Shown: positions 27,765 through 36,631 of the stretch, one piece after another
Position numbering within the stretch: the stretch's first letter is position 1
How the letters are laid out: the number at the start of each line of letters is the position of its first letter
NCBI RefSeq assembly: GCF_013004375.1
Contig: NZ_JABERI010000041.1
Span: forward strand, 1 to 64,000
DNA length: 64,000 nt
DNA from: Acinetobacter terrae
Lineage (GTDB): Bacteria > Pseudomonadota > Gammaproteobacteria > Pseudomonadales > Moraxellaceae
Direction of reading: 5' to 3'
Translations under genes and position numbers: made by a program
The notes under the pieces: generated by a model
Databases searched by the model: none
Told to the model about the DNA's origin: nothing
Seen by the model: only the letters and a program-made list of their open reading frames with translations

Positions 27765-29195
27765 TTAACGGATAAACAGTTTTAAAATCAGTTTTTGAAT
27801 AAATGTGCCATAAGGCGGATAGAACAAACGCATCAAACTAAATTTCGGTCGGTTAAATACGGCTTTCGCATGACTAAAGGTGACAAATCCTTCATAGCCA
27901 TGATAATTGCCCATCCCCGATGTACCCACACCGCCAAAAGGCAAATCTTCCTGTCCGACATGAACCAAGGTTTCATTAAGGCAAACACCGCCACTGTGGG
28001 TTTGCATGAGTACTTTTTGCTGCTCTTGCTTGTTATAGCCAAAATAATATAAAGCCAAAGGACGCGGTCTTTGATTAATGTAATCAATCGCTTCATCAAG
28101 TTGTTGGTAAGTCACAATCGGCAATAAGGGGCCAAAAATTTCATTTTGCATCACCTGCATATCATCTGTGACATTGCTTAAAACATAATGCGCTAAACGT
28201 CGTCCTGAAGATGCGTCGGTAATGATATTAACAGTCGCATTTTTTGCAGTTGCATCTTCAATATAGTGATTCAAGCGATTGAGCTGTCGCTCATTAATAA
28301 TCGCCGTGTAATCAGGGTTATCGGCTAATTTTGGAAAAAACTCCTGAATGGCTGTCGAATATTCCTCAATAAATTGAGCCTGCAATTGCGCAGGAATCAG
28401 CACATAGTCGGGTGCTACACAGGTTTGTCCGGCATTCATGGCTTTACCAAAGGCGATCCGTCGGGCACTCTCACGAATATTGGCATCGGCTAAAACCAGT
28501 GCCGGAGACTTTCCACCGAGTTCCAACGTCACTGGCGTGAGGTTGTTGGCTGCGGCACGCATCACATGTTTACCGACTTCACTGGCACCGGTAAACAAGA
28601 TGTGATTAAAAGGTAATTGGGTAAATTTCTGTGCAACTTCTGCATCACCATTGACGACACACACCAAATCTTCCGGAAAGGCTTGGGCAATCAGTTGCTT
28701 GAATAGTGCAGAAAATTCAGGCGTATATTCGCTCATTTTCAACATCACCCGATTTCCTGCAGCAAGGGCCTGGCAGAGTGGGCCGATGGCTAAAAACAGC
28801 GGGTAATTCCATGGCACAACGATCCCCACCACACCGACCGGTTGATACAAGACATAACCTGTCGCAGGTTGGAAAAGAATACCAATATGACGCTTACTTG
28901 GACGCATCCATTTTTTTAAATTTTTTAACGCGTATTTAATGCCGAGTACGCTGGTCATCACCTCAAACATTTCAGTTTCAGAATGACTTCGGTTAGAAAA
29001 ATCATGGCTAATGGCCACGTTAATCTCGGTCTTATTCTGCAGAATCAATTGCTGCAAGGTTTTAAGATGCTGTCTACGTTGCTCTAAACTCGGGTAACTG
29101 TTTTCCGTAAATGCCTGTTGTTGTTTCTCGAATAATTGTTGTAATTCGATCGAGATATTTTGATCTGTATTTTGATCCATTTTGTGATTCAACAT
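27765..29195 (-). CDS. coniferyl aldehyde dehydrogenase-like aldehyde dehydrogenase
   Basis: 476 aa NAD(P)-dependent aldehyde dehydrogenase of the CalB/class 3 branch. Visible are the cofactor stretch VGIVVPWNYPLFLAIGPL, FTGASEVGKHV, the catalytic Glu in LELGGKSPAL and Cys in NAGQTCVAPDY. The hydrophobic C-terminal end (FIQKLILKLF) is like membrane-bound fatty aldehyde dehydrogenases. AAAGGA is 10 bases before the ATG. A GMC alcohol oxidoreductase gene lies upstream on the same strand, so the pair may oxidise an alcohol through the aldehyde to an acid. The actual substrate is unknown. Confidence 0.85.
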   Translation of the reverse strand: MLNHKMDQNTDQNISIELQQLFEKQQQAFTENSYPSLEQRRQHLKTLQQLILQNKTEINVAISHDFSNRSHSETEMFEVMTSVLGIKYALKNLKKWMRPSKRHIGILFQPATGYVLYQPVGVVGIVVPWNYPLFLAIGPLCQALAAGNRVMLKMSEYTPEFSALFKQLIAQAFPEDLVCVVNGDAEVAQKFTQLPFNHILFTGASEVGKHVMRAAANNLTPVTLELGGKSPALVLADANIRESARRIAFGKAMNAGQTCVAPDYVLIPAQLQAQFIEEYSTAIQEFFPKLADNPDYTAIINERQLNRLNHYIEDATAKNATVNIITDASSGRRLAHYVLSNVTDDMQVMQNEIFGPLLPIVTYQQLDEAIDYINQRPRPLALYYFGYNKQEQQKVLMQTHSGGVCLNETLVHVGQEDLPFGGVGTSGMGNYHGYEGFVTFSHAKAVFNRPKFSLMRLFYPPYGTFIQKLILKLFIR

Positions 29196-29220
29196 CTTAC
29201 ATATCCTTTGCCTGTGGTGA

Positions 29221-29264
29221 GAGAGAATAACCTGAATTTTTCATTATGATTGGGTTATTCTCTC
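29221..29264. repeat. 12-base inverted repeat between the oxidoreductase genes
   Basis: GAGAGAATAACC (29221-29232) and GGTTATTCTCTC (29253-29264) are exact reverse complements 20 bases apart. The repeat lies 25 bases upstream of the aldehyde dehydrogenase start and could be an operator, or a hairpin in the bicistronic transcript. It has no T-run. Confidence 0.5.
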
Positions 29265-29367
29265 TTTGCTTATAACTTTGAATCTCTTAGAAATATTACA
29301 TGCTGAGTTCGAACATATCATCAAGTACTATGAGCGAACTGAGAATGAACTGAGCTTGCTGTTTGAA

Positions 29368-30975
29368 TTAAGCGTGCAATTGCTTGGCGCGTATCATATC
29401 CACCGCTTTTTCAGCAATCATGATGGTTGGCGCATTAGTATTACCATTGACCACATTCGGCATGATCGAGGCATCCACCACACGTAAATTTTCAATACCA
29501 TAGACACATAGCTGTGGATCAACCACGGCCATCTCATCAACGCCCATTTTACAGCTACCTACCGGGTGATACACGGTATCCGCACGTTGACGCAAAATGT
29601 GCCGAATTTCATCATCGGTTTTGACCGAAGCACAAAATAGATCTTTTTTATGCAGCATTTTCAATGCCGGTGAATGCATCAATTGTTGTGTAACCTTATA
29701 GGCATTGACCATATCTTCAATATCATCTTCATGATCAAAGAAATTGGGGTCAATCAGTAGAGGATCATCGATGCTTGGGCCACTGATTTTAATGCTGCCG
29801 CGACTTTTCGGATTCAGTAGGCACACATGACAGGAAATACCGTGACTGGCATGGAAAGTTCGCGCATGGTTGTCGACCAAGGCCACAACAAAATGCAGCT
29901 GTAAATTCGGAATGTCTTTTTCAGGCGTACTTTTTAAAAAGCCGCCACATTCGGCAAAATTGGTACTGAGCATGCCACGGCGCTCTTTACGGTAGCGCGA
30001 AATTTGTTTCACCATATCGATCGTACCGGCCAGTGACACGCCAAAAGTGCCGGCAATCTCACTGACGGTATAACTAAAAATAAAGTCAGGATGATCATGG
30101 AAATTTTTACCGACACCCGGTAAATGCTGAGCCACATTAATACCATGCTCAAGCAATTCTTTTTCATCGCCAATACCGGATAGCATTAAGATTTGCGGCG
30201 AATGCATTGCTCCTGCGCTTAACAGCACTTCTTTATTAGCACGCAGCTGTTTGATTTGACCGCCATGTTTAACCTCGACACCAACCGCAACATTATTTTC
30301 AATTAAAATGCGCTGCGTCGATGCATGGGTGAAAATGGTCAAATTTAGACGTTCCAAATGCGGAAATAAATAGGCACGCGCCGCACTACAGCGCTCACCG
30401 TTAATATGCGTGACTTGATACACGCCTAAACCTTCTTGTTCTGCACCATTAAAGTCATCCAAAATTCGATAACCTTGTTCTTTGGCTGCCGTGATATAAC
30501 GCTCATGCCATGGACTATCAGTGCGTAAATTCGATACCGACAACGGCCCAGTATTGCCATGATATTCATTTTCAATATCGTGATTGTTTTCCGAGCGAAT
30601 GAAATAGGGTAGTACATCCTGATAACTCCAACCATGATTACCAAGTTCCGCCCATTGATCATAGTCTTTTTGATGGCCACGCACATAAATCATCGCGTTA
30701 ATAGCTGATGATCCACCTAAACATTTCCCGCGTGGTTGGTAGCCTTTACGACCATTCAGACCTTTTTGCGGCACGGTTTCAAAGGCCCAGTTATTGATTT
30801 TGGTGGGGATGCTGATCACGGCTGCGGCAGGTGTATTGACTGTCCAGCTATTGCCATGACTACCAGCTTCTAATAAACACACTGAAATATCTGGATTTTC
30901 TGATAAACGTCCAGCCAACACACAACCGGCACTGCCGCCACCAATGACAATATAATCAAATGCCTTGTTTTCCAT
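29368..30975 (-). CDS. GMC family FAD-dependent alcohol oxidoreductase
   Basis: 535 aa, full length for choline dehydrogenase/AlkJ-type enzymes. The N-terminal FAD-binding fold is DYIVIGGGSAGCVLAGRLSE; the GMC signature 1 region GKCLGGSSAINAMIYVRG and signature 2 GAMHSPQILMLSGIG are clear. The C-terminal catalytic His region is YHPVGSCKMG, then NTNAPTIMIAEKA. It oxidises an alcohol and passes electrons to quinone or an acceptor. Pairing with an aldehyde dehydrogenase suggests an aliphatic or aromatic alcohol. The LysR gene at 31273 is divergent. Confidence 0.9.
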   Translation of the reverse strand: MENKAFDYIVIGGGSAGCVLAGRLSENPDISVCLLEAGSHGNSWTVNTPAAAVISIPTKINNWAFETVPQKGLNGRKGYQPRGKCLGGSSAINAMIYVRGHQKDYDQWAELGNHGWSYQDVLPYFIRSENNHDIENEYHGNTGPLSVSNLRTDSPWHERYITAAKEQGYRILDDFNGAEQEGLGVYQVTHINGERCSAARAYLFPHLERLNLTIFTHASTQRILIENNVAVGVEVKHGGQIKQLRANKEVLLSAGAMHSPQILMLSGIGDEKELLEHGINVAQHLPGVGKNFHDHPDFIFSYTVSEIAGTFGVSLAGTIDMVKQISRYRKERRGMLSTNFAECGGFLKSTPEKDIPNLQLHFVVALVDNHARTFHASHGISCHVCLLNPKSRGSIKISGPSIDDPLLIDPNFFDHEDDIEDMVNAYKVTQQLMHSPALKMLHKKDLFCASVKTDDEIRHILRQRADTVYHPVGSCKMGVDEMAVVDPQLCVYGIENLRVVDASIMPNVVNGNTNAPTIMIAEKAVDMIRAKQLHA

Positions 30976-31272
30976 AGAGGATCTTGTTCCTGTTATTTAT
31001 TCTTGAATGTTATTTTTTTGTTTTAAGTGATATTTCTATTGTTTTCATCACCTATTGAAACTGATCTTACCGAAGCCTTAAGCTAAAAGATATACACTTT
31101 AGCACTTGATTCATAAAATAAAAAATATTTTATTCTTATTCACAGTTATATGATTAAGCACCAATTTAATTACAATTCCATGCCATATTCGGTATAAATG
31201 AACATTGGAAATATGTCTAAAAAAGCAGATGATAGAGCAGTTTTAAAAATAGAAGATCAGGGATTTTGATTC

Positions 31273-32208
31273 GTGTTTGAACTTGACTGTAAATTACTCA
31301 GTGTTTTTCTTTATATCTATAAATATAAAAGTGTTTCAGTTGCAGCTGAATATCTGGCGATGAGCCAGCCAACAGTCAGTAATATCCTGAATAAAATTCG
31401 ACAGCATTATAACGATCCGCTTTTTTTAAGAATTGGCAATGAAATGGTTCCGACAGAACTGTCGAAACAGCTTTTCCCCTTGGTCAGTGAAGCATTAAGC
31501 AAAGTCGAGATCATCAATAATTTCACCATTAATTTTGACCAGTCGACCTCGCAGCAGAAATTTACCATTGCCATGACCGATGTGTCGCATTTGGTATTAT
31601 TGCCTAAAATATCCCAGTATTTAAAAAAGCATGCCTCAAACATTCGCTTGAATGTGCGTGCGATTACCTCTGAAACCAGTTATCAAATGGCGAATGGGGA
31701 AATTGATTTAGCCATTGGTTTTTTACCGAATCTGGAAAATGGTTTTTATCAGCAAAAATTATTTGAGCAATATTATGTGGTGATCGCTTCTAAGGATCAT
31801 CCAAGGCTCAGCGGAAACAGTTTAAGTACTGAACAATATATTAGTGAATCACATATTGATATTGATGCGGGAATGGGGCATTACCATATTGAAAATGAAT
31901 TATTAAACTTAGAATTAAAACGTAATATTCTGATGCGTCTACCCAGTTATTTAGGTGTGGGACTGGTGGTTCAGGAAACCGATGCGATTGCGACGGTGCC
32001 TTATTATTTAAGTAAAGTCTTATTGTCTCGGGGTAATTTGCAAGTTTTAGAGGCACCGATTACCTTTCCTACGTATGCAGTTAAACAATATTGGCATATG
32101 TCTTGTCATCACAAAACCAGCCATCAATGGCTGCGTCAGATGTGCCATGAATTATTTAGCCAAATGAATGAACTAGATGGTTCGGCTTATGGAATCATTC
32201 AGCACTAA
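31273..32208 (+). CDS. LysR family transcriptional regulator
   Basis: 311 aa beginning with GTG at 31273; CAGGGA lies about 10 bases upstream. The N-terminal helix-turn-helix is SVSVAAEYLAMSQPTVSNIL, and residues from about 95 form the periplasmic-binding-like effector domain. The TDVSHLVLLPKI and ANGEIDLAIGFLPNLENGFYQ stretches resemble the NahR/LinR group that senses aromatic or hydrophobic compounds. It is divergent from the GMC oxidoreductase with a 297-base intergenic region, so that operon is the likely target. Confidence 0.88.
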   Translation: MFELDCKLLSVFLYIYKYKSVSVAAEYLAMSQPTVSNILNKIRQHYNDPLFLRIGNEMVPTELSKQLFPLVSEALSKVEIINNFTINFDQSTSQQKFTIAMTDVSHLVLLPKISQYLKKHASNIRLNVRAITSETSYQMANGEIDLAIGFLPNLENGFYQQKLFEQYYVVIASKDHPRLSGNSLSTEQYISESHIDIDAGMGHYHIENELLNLELKRNILMRLPSYLGVGLVVQETDAIATVPYYLSKVLLSRGNLQVLEAPITFPTYAVKQYWHMSCHHKTSHQWLRQMCHELFSQMNELDGSAYGIIQH

Positions 32209-32239
32209 TAAGAACCACCAGCTCAATCATGGATTGTTA

Positions 32240-32848
32240 TTAATCCACCGAAGAAATTTTATCAGGCGTCATGAGCGCCTGATTAATATACAGCTTGATT
32301 AAGCGTTCCCGTGAACCAATTGATTTTTGATAATGGGTTGAATTGAGTAATAATGATGCACCATAGGTCACCGTCCAGATATAAGATAAATAATCGCGAA
32401 TCGACATGGCGCTATCTAATGATTTTAAATATTCATCGGTCATGTCCTTGATTTCAATAATCCGTTCTTCACGCACCTGATATAATTCTTCAAATAATTC
32501 TTTTAATTTTCTTTCATTATTGGTTAATCGGTCTTCAATCACATGTAATAAAATAGTGCGGTTGGCATTTAACATGTTGTATAGCATGTACTGGGAAACA
32601 TAGGTTTTAATATTATTTTTATATTTCTTTGAAATTTCTAACAGTCTTTTTTCATTCAAGATAATCAATTCTAAATACAGCTGATTCTTGCTTTTAAAAT
32701 GCTTGTAAATTGTACCCTTGGCAATATCCAGTTCAGAGGCTAACTCTCCAAGGGTAATATCTTGATTGTTATCCAGCAACAGCGTTTCTGCCATGGCTAA
32801 AATTTTCTCTTTGCGCAATAGAAAATTTTGTTGGCGTACTGTATTCAT
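32240..32848 (-). CDS. TetR family transcriptional regulator
   Basis: 202 aa. The N-terminal helix-turn-helix is ITLGELASELDIAKGTIYKHFKSKNQLYLELI, split here in reading: LGELASELDIAKGTIYKHFK is the core. The rest is the helical ligand domain with no recognisable signature. It converges on the LysR gene with 31 bases between them and faces away from the acyl-CoA dehydrogenase operon at 33487. Control of that operon is possible because the 638-base region lies between the two start codons. Confidence 0.85.
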   Translation of the reverse strand: MNTVRQQNFLLRKEKILAMAETLLLDNNQDITLGELASELDIAKGTIYKHFKSKNQLYLELIILNEKRLLEISKKYKNNIKTYVSQYMLYNMLNANRTILLHVIEDRLTNNERKLKELFEELYQVREERIIEIKDMTDEYLKSLDSAMSIRDYLSYIWTVTYGASLLLNSTHYQKSIGSRERLIKLYINQALMTPDKISSVD

Positions 32849-33486
32849 TGCAATCGTCCCAAGCAGACATTAAAAAAAGCGCCTTCAACATATACCAATA
32901 AAATCGTGATGACCATTCCACCATTGTCGGGTATGGGGAAAATTAATATTTAAAATAGATATTTTTATTTAACCCTATTTTGAATTTCATAGCTCTCAAT
33001 TGCATAGCGAAAATTAAAAGTCAATAAATGAGAACCTGAGAGGTCAATAATCGCCAATAAAATTCCAATTGGGTAATAATTATTTTATTGTCTTTTTGCG
33101 CTGAAAAGTGAAATCACGGATTAAACGCAAACAGAATAATGTGCTGATCAAACAGTATTTCAACCGTACATTTAAAGATTAGGTTTTAGGATGGATCGTT
33201 CAATTCAAAGTAAATTACAGAAAAGATGTTTTATTCAGCAAACATTCGAGTGAACATCAGATGATGAACATATTTTAACGCTTAAACTCTTATGAGGCTG
33301 TCCTTCAAACTTGGTCCTGAGTTCAATAGCATTTCTCCTGATGGATATTGAAAACCGGTTTGAACGCCCAAATTTTATTTAAATATATATGGGTTGAAAT
33401 AAAGCTCGTTATTTTCAGTTTAGGTTTTTACAACTTAAAAAAGCACTTCAATATTCAATGCGAAGTCTTCACCCAAGGAAAGCAAT
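32849..33486. other. 638-base gap between divergent TetR and acyl-CoA dehydrogenase genes
   Basis: No ORF with a ribosome binding site and no clear palindromic operator were found. The region is AT-rich and probably carries both promoters. A 20-codon ATG frame near 33191 is too short and unsupported. Confidence 0.45.
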
Positions 33487-35268
33487 ATGCCTATTTATAA
33501 CGCACCACTTAAAGACATGGATTTTATTTTAAATGATGTATTTAAGGCTGAAGATTTTTGGCAAGGCAACGACGACTTAGCCCACATTGACATGGCAACA
33601 GCCAATGCCATTTTAGAAGAAATGGCCAAATTTTCTAAAAATGTCATTCTGGATTTAAACCGTTCAAGTGATGAAGAAGGCGGCGCTCAATTTAGTAATG
33701 GGGTAGTCACCACGCCAAAAGGTTTTAAAGAAGCATTTAAGCAATATGCAGAAGGCGGCTGGATTGGCCTGGGTGCTGAAGAAGAATGGGGCGGTCAAGG
33801 CATGCCAAAAATGCTGACCGTACTGGCTGATGAGATGATTTGGGCGACCAATCCATCGTTTATGCTTTACCCGCTACTTTCTGTGGGTGCAGGCATGGCA
33901 TTGAACAACTACGCCTCTCAAGAGCAGAAAGAAACCTATTTACCTAAAATTTACACAGGTGAATGGTCAGGAACCATGTGCCTTACTGAACCGCATGCAG
34001 GGACCGATTTAGGCATTATTAAAACCAAAGCTGAACGCAATGAAGATGGTTCTTATGACATCACCGGAACCAAAATCTTTATTACCAGCGGTGAGCATGA
34101 CCTATCGGAAAACATTATTCATCTGGTCTTGGCTAAAACCCCGGATGCACCTGCAGGTTCACGCGGTATTTCGTTATTCATCGTGCCGAAATTTCTGGTC
34201 AATGAAGATGGTTCATTGGGTGAACGTAATACGATGGGCGCCGGTTCTATTGAACACAAGATGGGGATTAAAGGTTCTGCAACTTGCGTATTAAACTTTG
34301 ATAGCGCGAAAGGCTTCCTTGTGGGCAAGGAAAATGAAGGTCTGGCGGCCATGTTCGTGATGATGAATTACGAACGTTTATCTATGGGTATTCAAGGTCT
34401 AGGCGCATCTGAGTTTGCTTATCAAAATGCAGCACAATATGCGACAGACCGTCTACAAGGCCGCAGTGCAACAGGGGTGAAATCGCCAGAGAAACCAGCC
34501 GATTCGATTTTGGTTCACGGTGATGTACGTCGTATGTTGCTTAACGGTCGTGCTAATAATGAAGCATCGCGTGCATTTGCAGTCTATGTCGGTCAGCAAC
34601 TGGATATCACTAAATTTTCTACCGATGCAGAAGCGGTTAAAAAAGCCAATGACCGTGTAGCGTTGTTAACACCAATCGCTAAAGCCTATTTAACCGATAC
34701 GGCATTGAATGCAGTACTTGATTCACAAATGGTGTTTGGTGGTCATGGTTATATCCGTGAATGGGGCATGGAACAGTGCGTTCGTGACCTACGCATCTCA
34801 CAAATTTATGAAGGTACTAACGGTGTACAGGCACAGGATTTAATCGGTCGTAAAACCATTCGCAACAATGGTGCAAATATGGCGGAATATATCACTGAAA
34901 TTCGTGAATTTGTCGCTACACTGGATGATTCACTGGCGATTAAAGCCGCAACTTTAAATGCGTGTAGCGAAGTAGAAGCCATCACCCAGTTTATTTTGCA
35001 ACAGGCGAAAGGCGCACCCGATTTTGCCAATGGTGTTGCGGTAGATTACTTGCATGCAGTGGGCTTACTGAGCTTCAGCTATATGTTTACGAAAATCGCG
35101 CAAGCAGCTCAAGCTAAAACAGAAGCGTTCTATCAAAACAAAGTTATTTTGGCGCAGTACTTTGCAGAGAAAGTATTACCAGGCTTAACTGCACGTATTG
35201 CACAAATTAAAGCCGGTTCAAACTTAATGATGCAGTTGCCAGAAGATTACTTTACTGCTCAATCTTAA
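33487..35268 (+). CDS. acyl-CoA dehydrogenase (long C-terminal form)
   Basis: 593 aa, longer than the usual 380-residue enzymes and matching the DmdC/FadE5-like group with an added C-terminal domain. FAD-binding TMCLTEPHAGTDLG and TGTKIFITSGEHDL, the QMVFGGHGYIREWGMEQCVR block and the IYEGTNGVQAQDL signature are present. The catalytic Glu lies in the IYEGTNG block. It introduces a double bond at C2-C3 of an acyl-CoA. AAGGAAAG precedes the ATG. It is the first of three genes with a thiolase and a CoA-transferase, which suggests a short beta-oxidation branch; the substrate is unknown. Confidence 0.9.
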   Translation: MPIYNAPLKDMDFILNDVFKAEDFWQGNDDLAHIDMATANAILEEMAKFSKNVILDLNRSSDEEGGAQFSNGVVTTPKGFKEAFKQYAEGGWIGLGAEEEWGGQGMPKMLTVLADEMIWATNPSFMLYPLLSVGAGMALNNYASQEQKETYLPKIYTGEWSGTMCLTEPHAGTDLGIIKTKAERNEDGSYDITGTKIFITSGEHDLSENIIHLVLAKTPDAPAGSRGISLFIVPKFLVNEDGSLGERNTMGAGSIEHKMGIKGSATCVLNFDSAKGFLVGKENEGLAAMFVMMNYERLSMGIQGLGASEFAYQNAAQYATDRLQGRSATGVKSPEKPADSILVHGDVRRMLLNGRANNEASRAFAVYVGQQLDITKFSTDAEAVKKANDRVALLTPIAKAYLTDTALNAVLDSQMVFGGHGYIREWGMEQCVRDLRISQIYEGTNGVQAQDLIGRKTIRNNGANMAEYITEIREFVATLDDSLAIKAATLNACSEVEAITQFILQQAKGAPDFANGVAVDYLHAVGLLSFSYMFTKIAQAAQAKTEAFYQNKVILAQYFAEKVLPGLTARIAQIKAGSNLMMQLPEDYFTAQS

Positions 35269-35362
35269 GTCTAAGAGCAAGGCTTTACTTCAAAAGGAAA
35301 TGACATGAGTAGAGTCTTCTGCTCATATCAAACAACAAAATTTATAAATTAGGATGGAAAAA

Positions 35363-36532
35363 ATGATTGTTATTGTAAATGGTGTACGTACAGCGATGGG
35401 TGGTTTTCAAGGCGCACTTTCTGCATGTACCGCACCCGATTTAGGCGCAGTGGCCATTAAAGAAGCGGTTGCACGTTCAGGCTTACAGCCTACAGATATT
35501 GATGAAGTGATTTTTGGCTGTGTTTTGCCCGCAGGCTTAAAGCAAGGTCCGGCACGCCAAGCCATGCGCCAGGCAGGCTTACCTGATTCTACCGGTGCGA
35601 CCACCATCAATAAAATTTGTGGTTCGGGTATGAAAGCGGTGATGCAAGCTGCTGATGCCGTTAAAGCCGGTTCTGCACAAATTGTGGTTGCCGGTGGTAT
35701 GGAATCGATGAGCAATGCGCCATATCTACTTGAAAAAGCGCGTGCCGGTTACCGTATGGGACATGGTAAAACCACAGACCACATGTTCCAGGAAGGCCTG
35801 GAAGATGCTGAAACCGGTCTTTCCATGGGCATTCTTGCACAAGAAATGGCAGATAAAAAAGGCTATACCCGCGAGCAACAAGATGCTTTTGCGATCAGCT
35901 CTTTAAATAAAGCCGTGACGGCAATTAATAATGGTTATTTCAAGGCTGAAATTGCACCTGTAACCGTATCTAGCCGTAAAGGCGATGTAGTGGTTGAGCA
36001 AGATGAGCAACCACTGAATGCCAAAGCAGATAAAATTCCGACTTTACGTCCAGCATTTAAAAAAGATGGAACCATTACAGCGGCAAACTCAAGCTCGATT
36101 AGCGATGGTGCATCTGCCTTGGTGATCACTTCGGAAGAAATTGCCGCTGAACGTGGTCTTGAACCCGTTGCTAAAGTTCTAGCCTATGCAGGCCATTCAC
36201 AACATCCTTCTGAATTTAGTATTGCACCCGTAGGCGCAATTGAGAAAGTCTTGAAGCAAACTGGCTGGACTGCTGCAGAAGTTGATCTTTGGGAAATTAA
36301 TGAAGCCTTCGCGATGGTGACCATGGCAGCCATTGATGCTTTCAATTTAGATAAAGCCAAAGTCAATGTGAACGGTGGTGCGTGTGCACTTGGACATCCA
36401 CTGGGTTCATCAGGTTCACGTATTATTGTGACCTTGATTCATGCACTTAAACGTACCGGTGGCAAGAAAGGTATTGCAGCATTATGTATTGGTGGTGGTG
36501 AAGCGACTGCTGTTGCGGTTGAATTGATTTAA
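35363..36532 (+). CDS. acetyl-CoA C-acyltransferase (thiolase)
   Basis: 389 aa from ATG 35363. An ATG at 35354 has only AGG directly against it, while the second has AGGA at about 8 bases, so the second is preferred. The active-site Cys is in NKICGSGMKAV, the His in NEAFAMV, and the second Cys in GGACALGHPLGSSG. It cleaves 3-oxoacyl-CoA with CoA or condenses two acetyl-CoA. The form resembles acetoacetyl-CoA thiolase (AtoB/PhaA) more than FadA. It lies 94 bases after the acyl-CoA dehydrogenase. Confidence 0.9.
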   Translation: MIVIVNGVRTAMGGFQGALSACTAPDLGAVAIKEAVARSGLQPTDIDEVIFGCVLPAGLKQGPARQAMRQAGLPDSTGATTINKICGSGMKAVMQAADAVKAGSAQIVVAGGMESMSNAPYLLEKARAGYRMGHGKTTDHMFQEGLEDAETGLSMGILAQEMADKKGYTREQQDAFAISSLNKAVTAINNGYFKAEIAPVTVSSRKGDVVVEQDEQPLNAKADKIPTLRPAFKKDGTITAANSSSISDGASALVITSEEIAAERGLEPVAKVLAYAGHSQHPSEFSIAPVGAIEKVLKQTGWTAAEVDLWEINEAFAMVTMAAIDAFNLDKAKVNVNGGACALGHPLGSSGSRIIVTLIHALKRTGGKKGIAALCIGGGEATAVAVELI

Positions 36533-36631
36533 ACCGATACAACAATAAATACATGAATAAGCACAACAAACGCCATGATTCTAGTGCGCTAGGATGATGG
36601 CAAAAATTATGTTTATGTTGAGATTTTTTAA

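Noticed and set aside
29266..29487. Plus-strand ORF overlapping the GMC oxidoreductase 3' end
   Set aside because: Its second half is antisense to the gene, and it has no recognisable family.
33191..33253. 20-codon ATG frame in the gap before the acyl-CoA dehydrogenase
   Set aside because: Very short, no Shine-Dalgarno sequence at proper spacing, no amino acid bias suggesting a leader.
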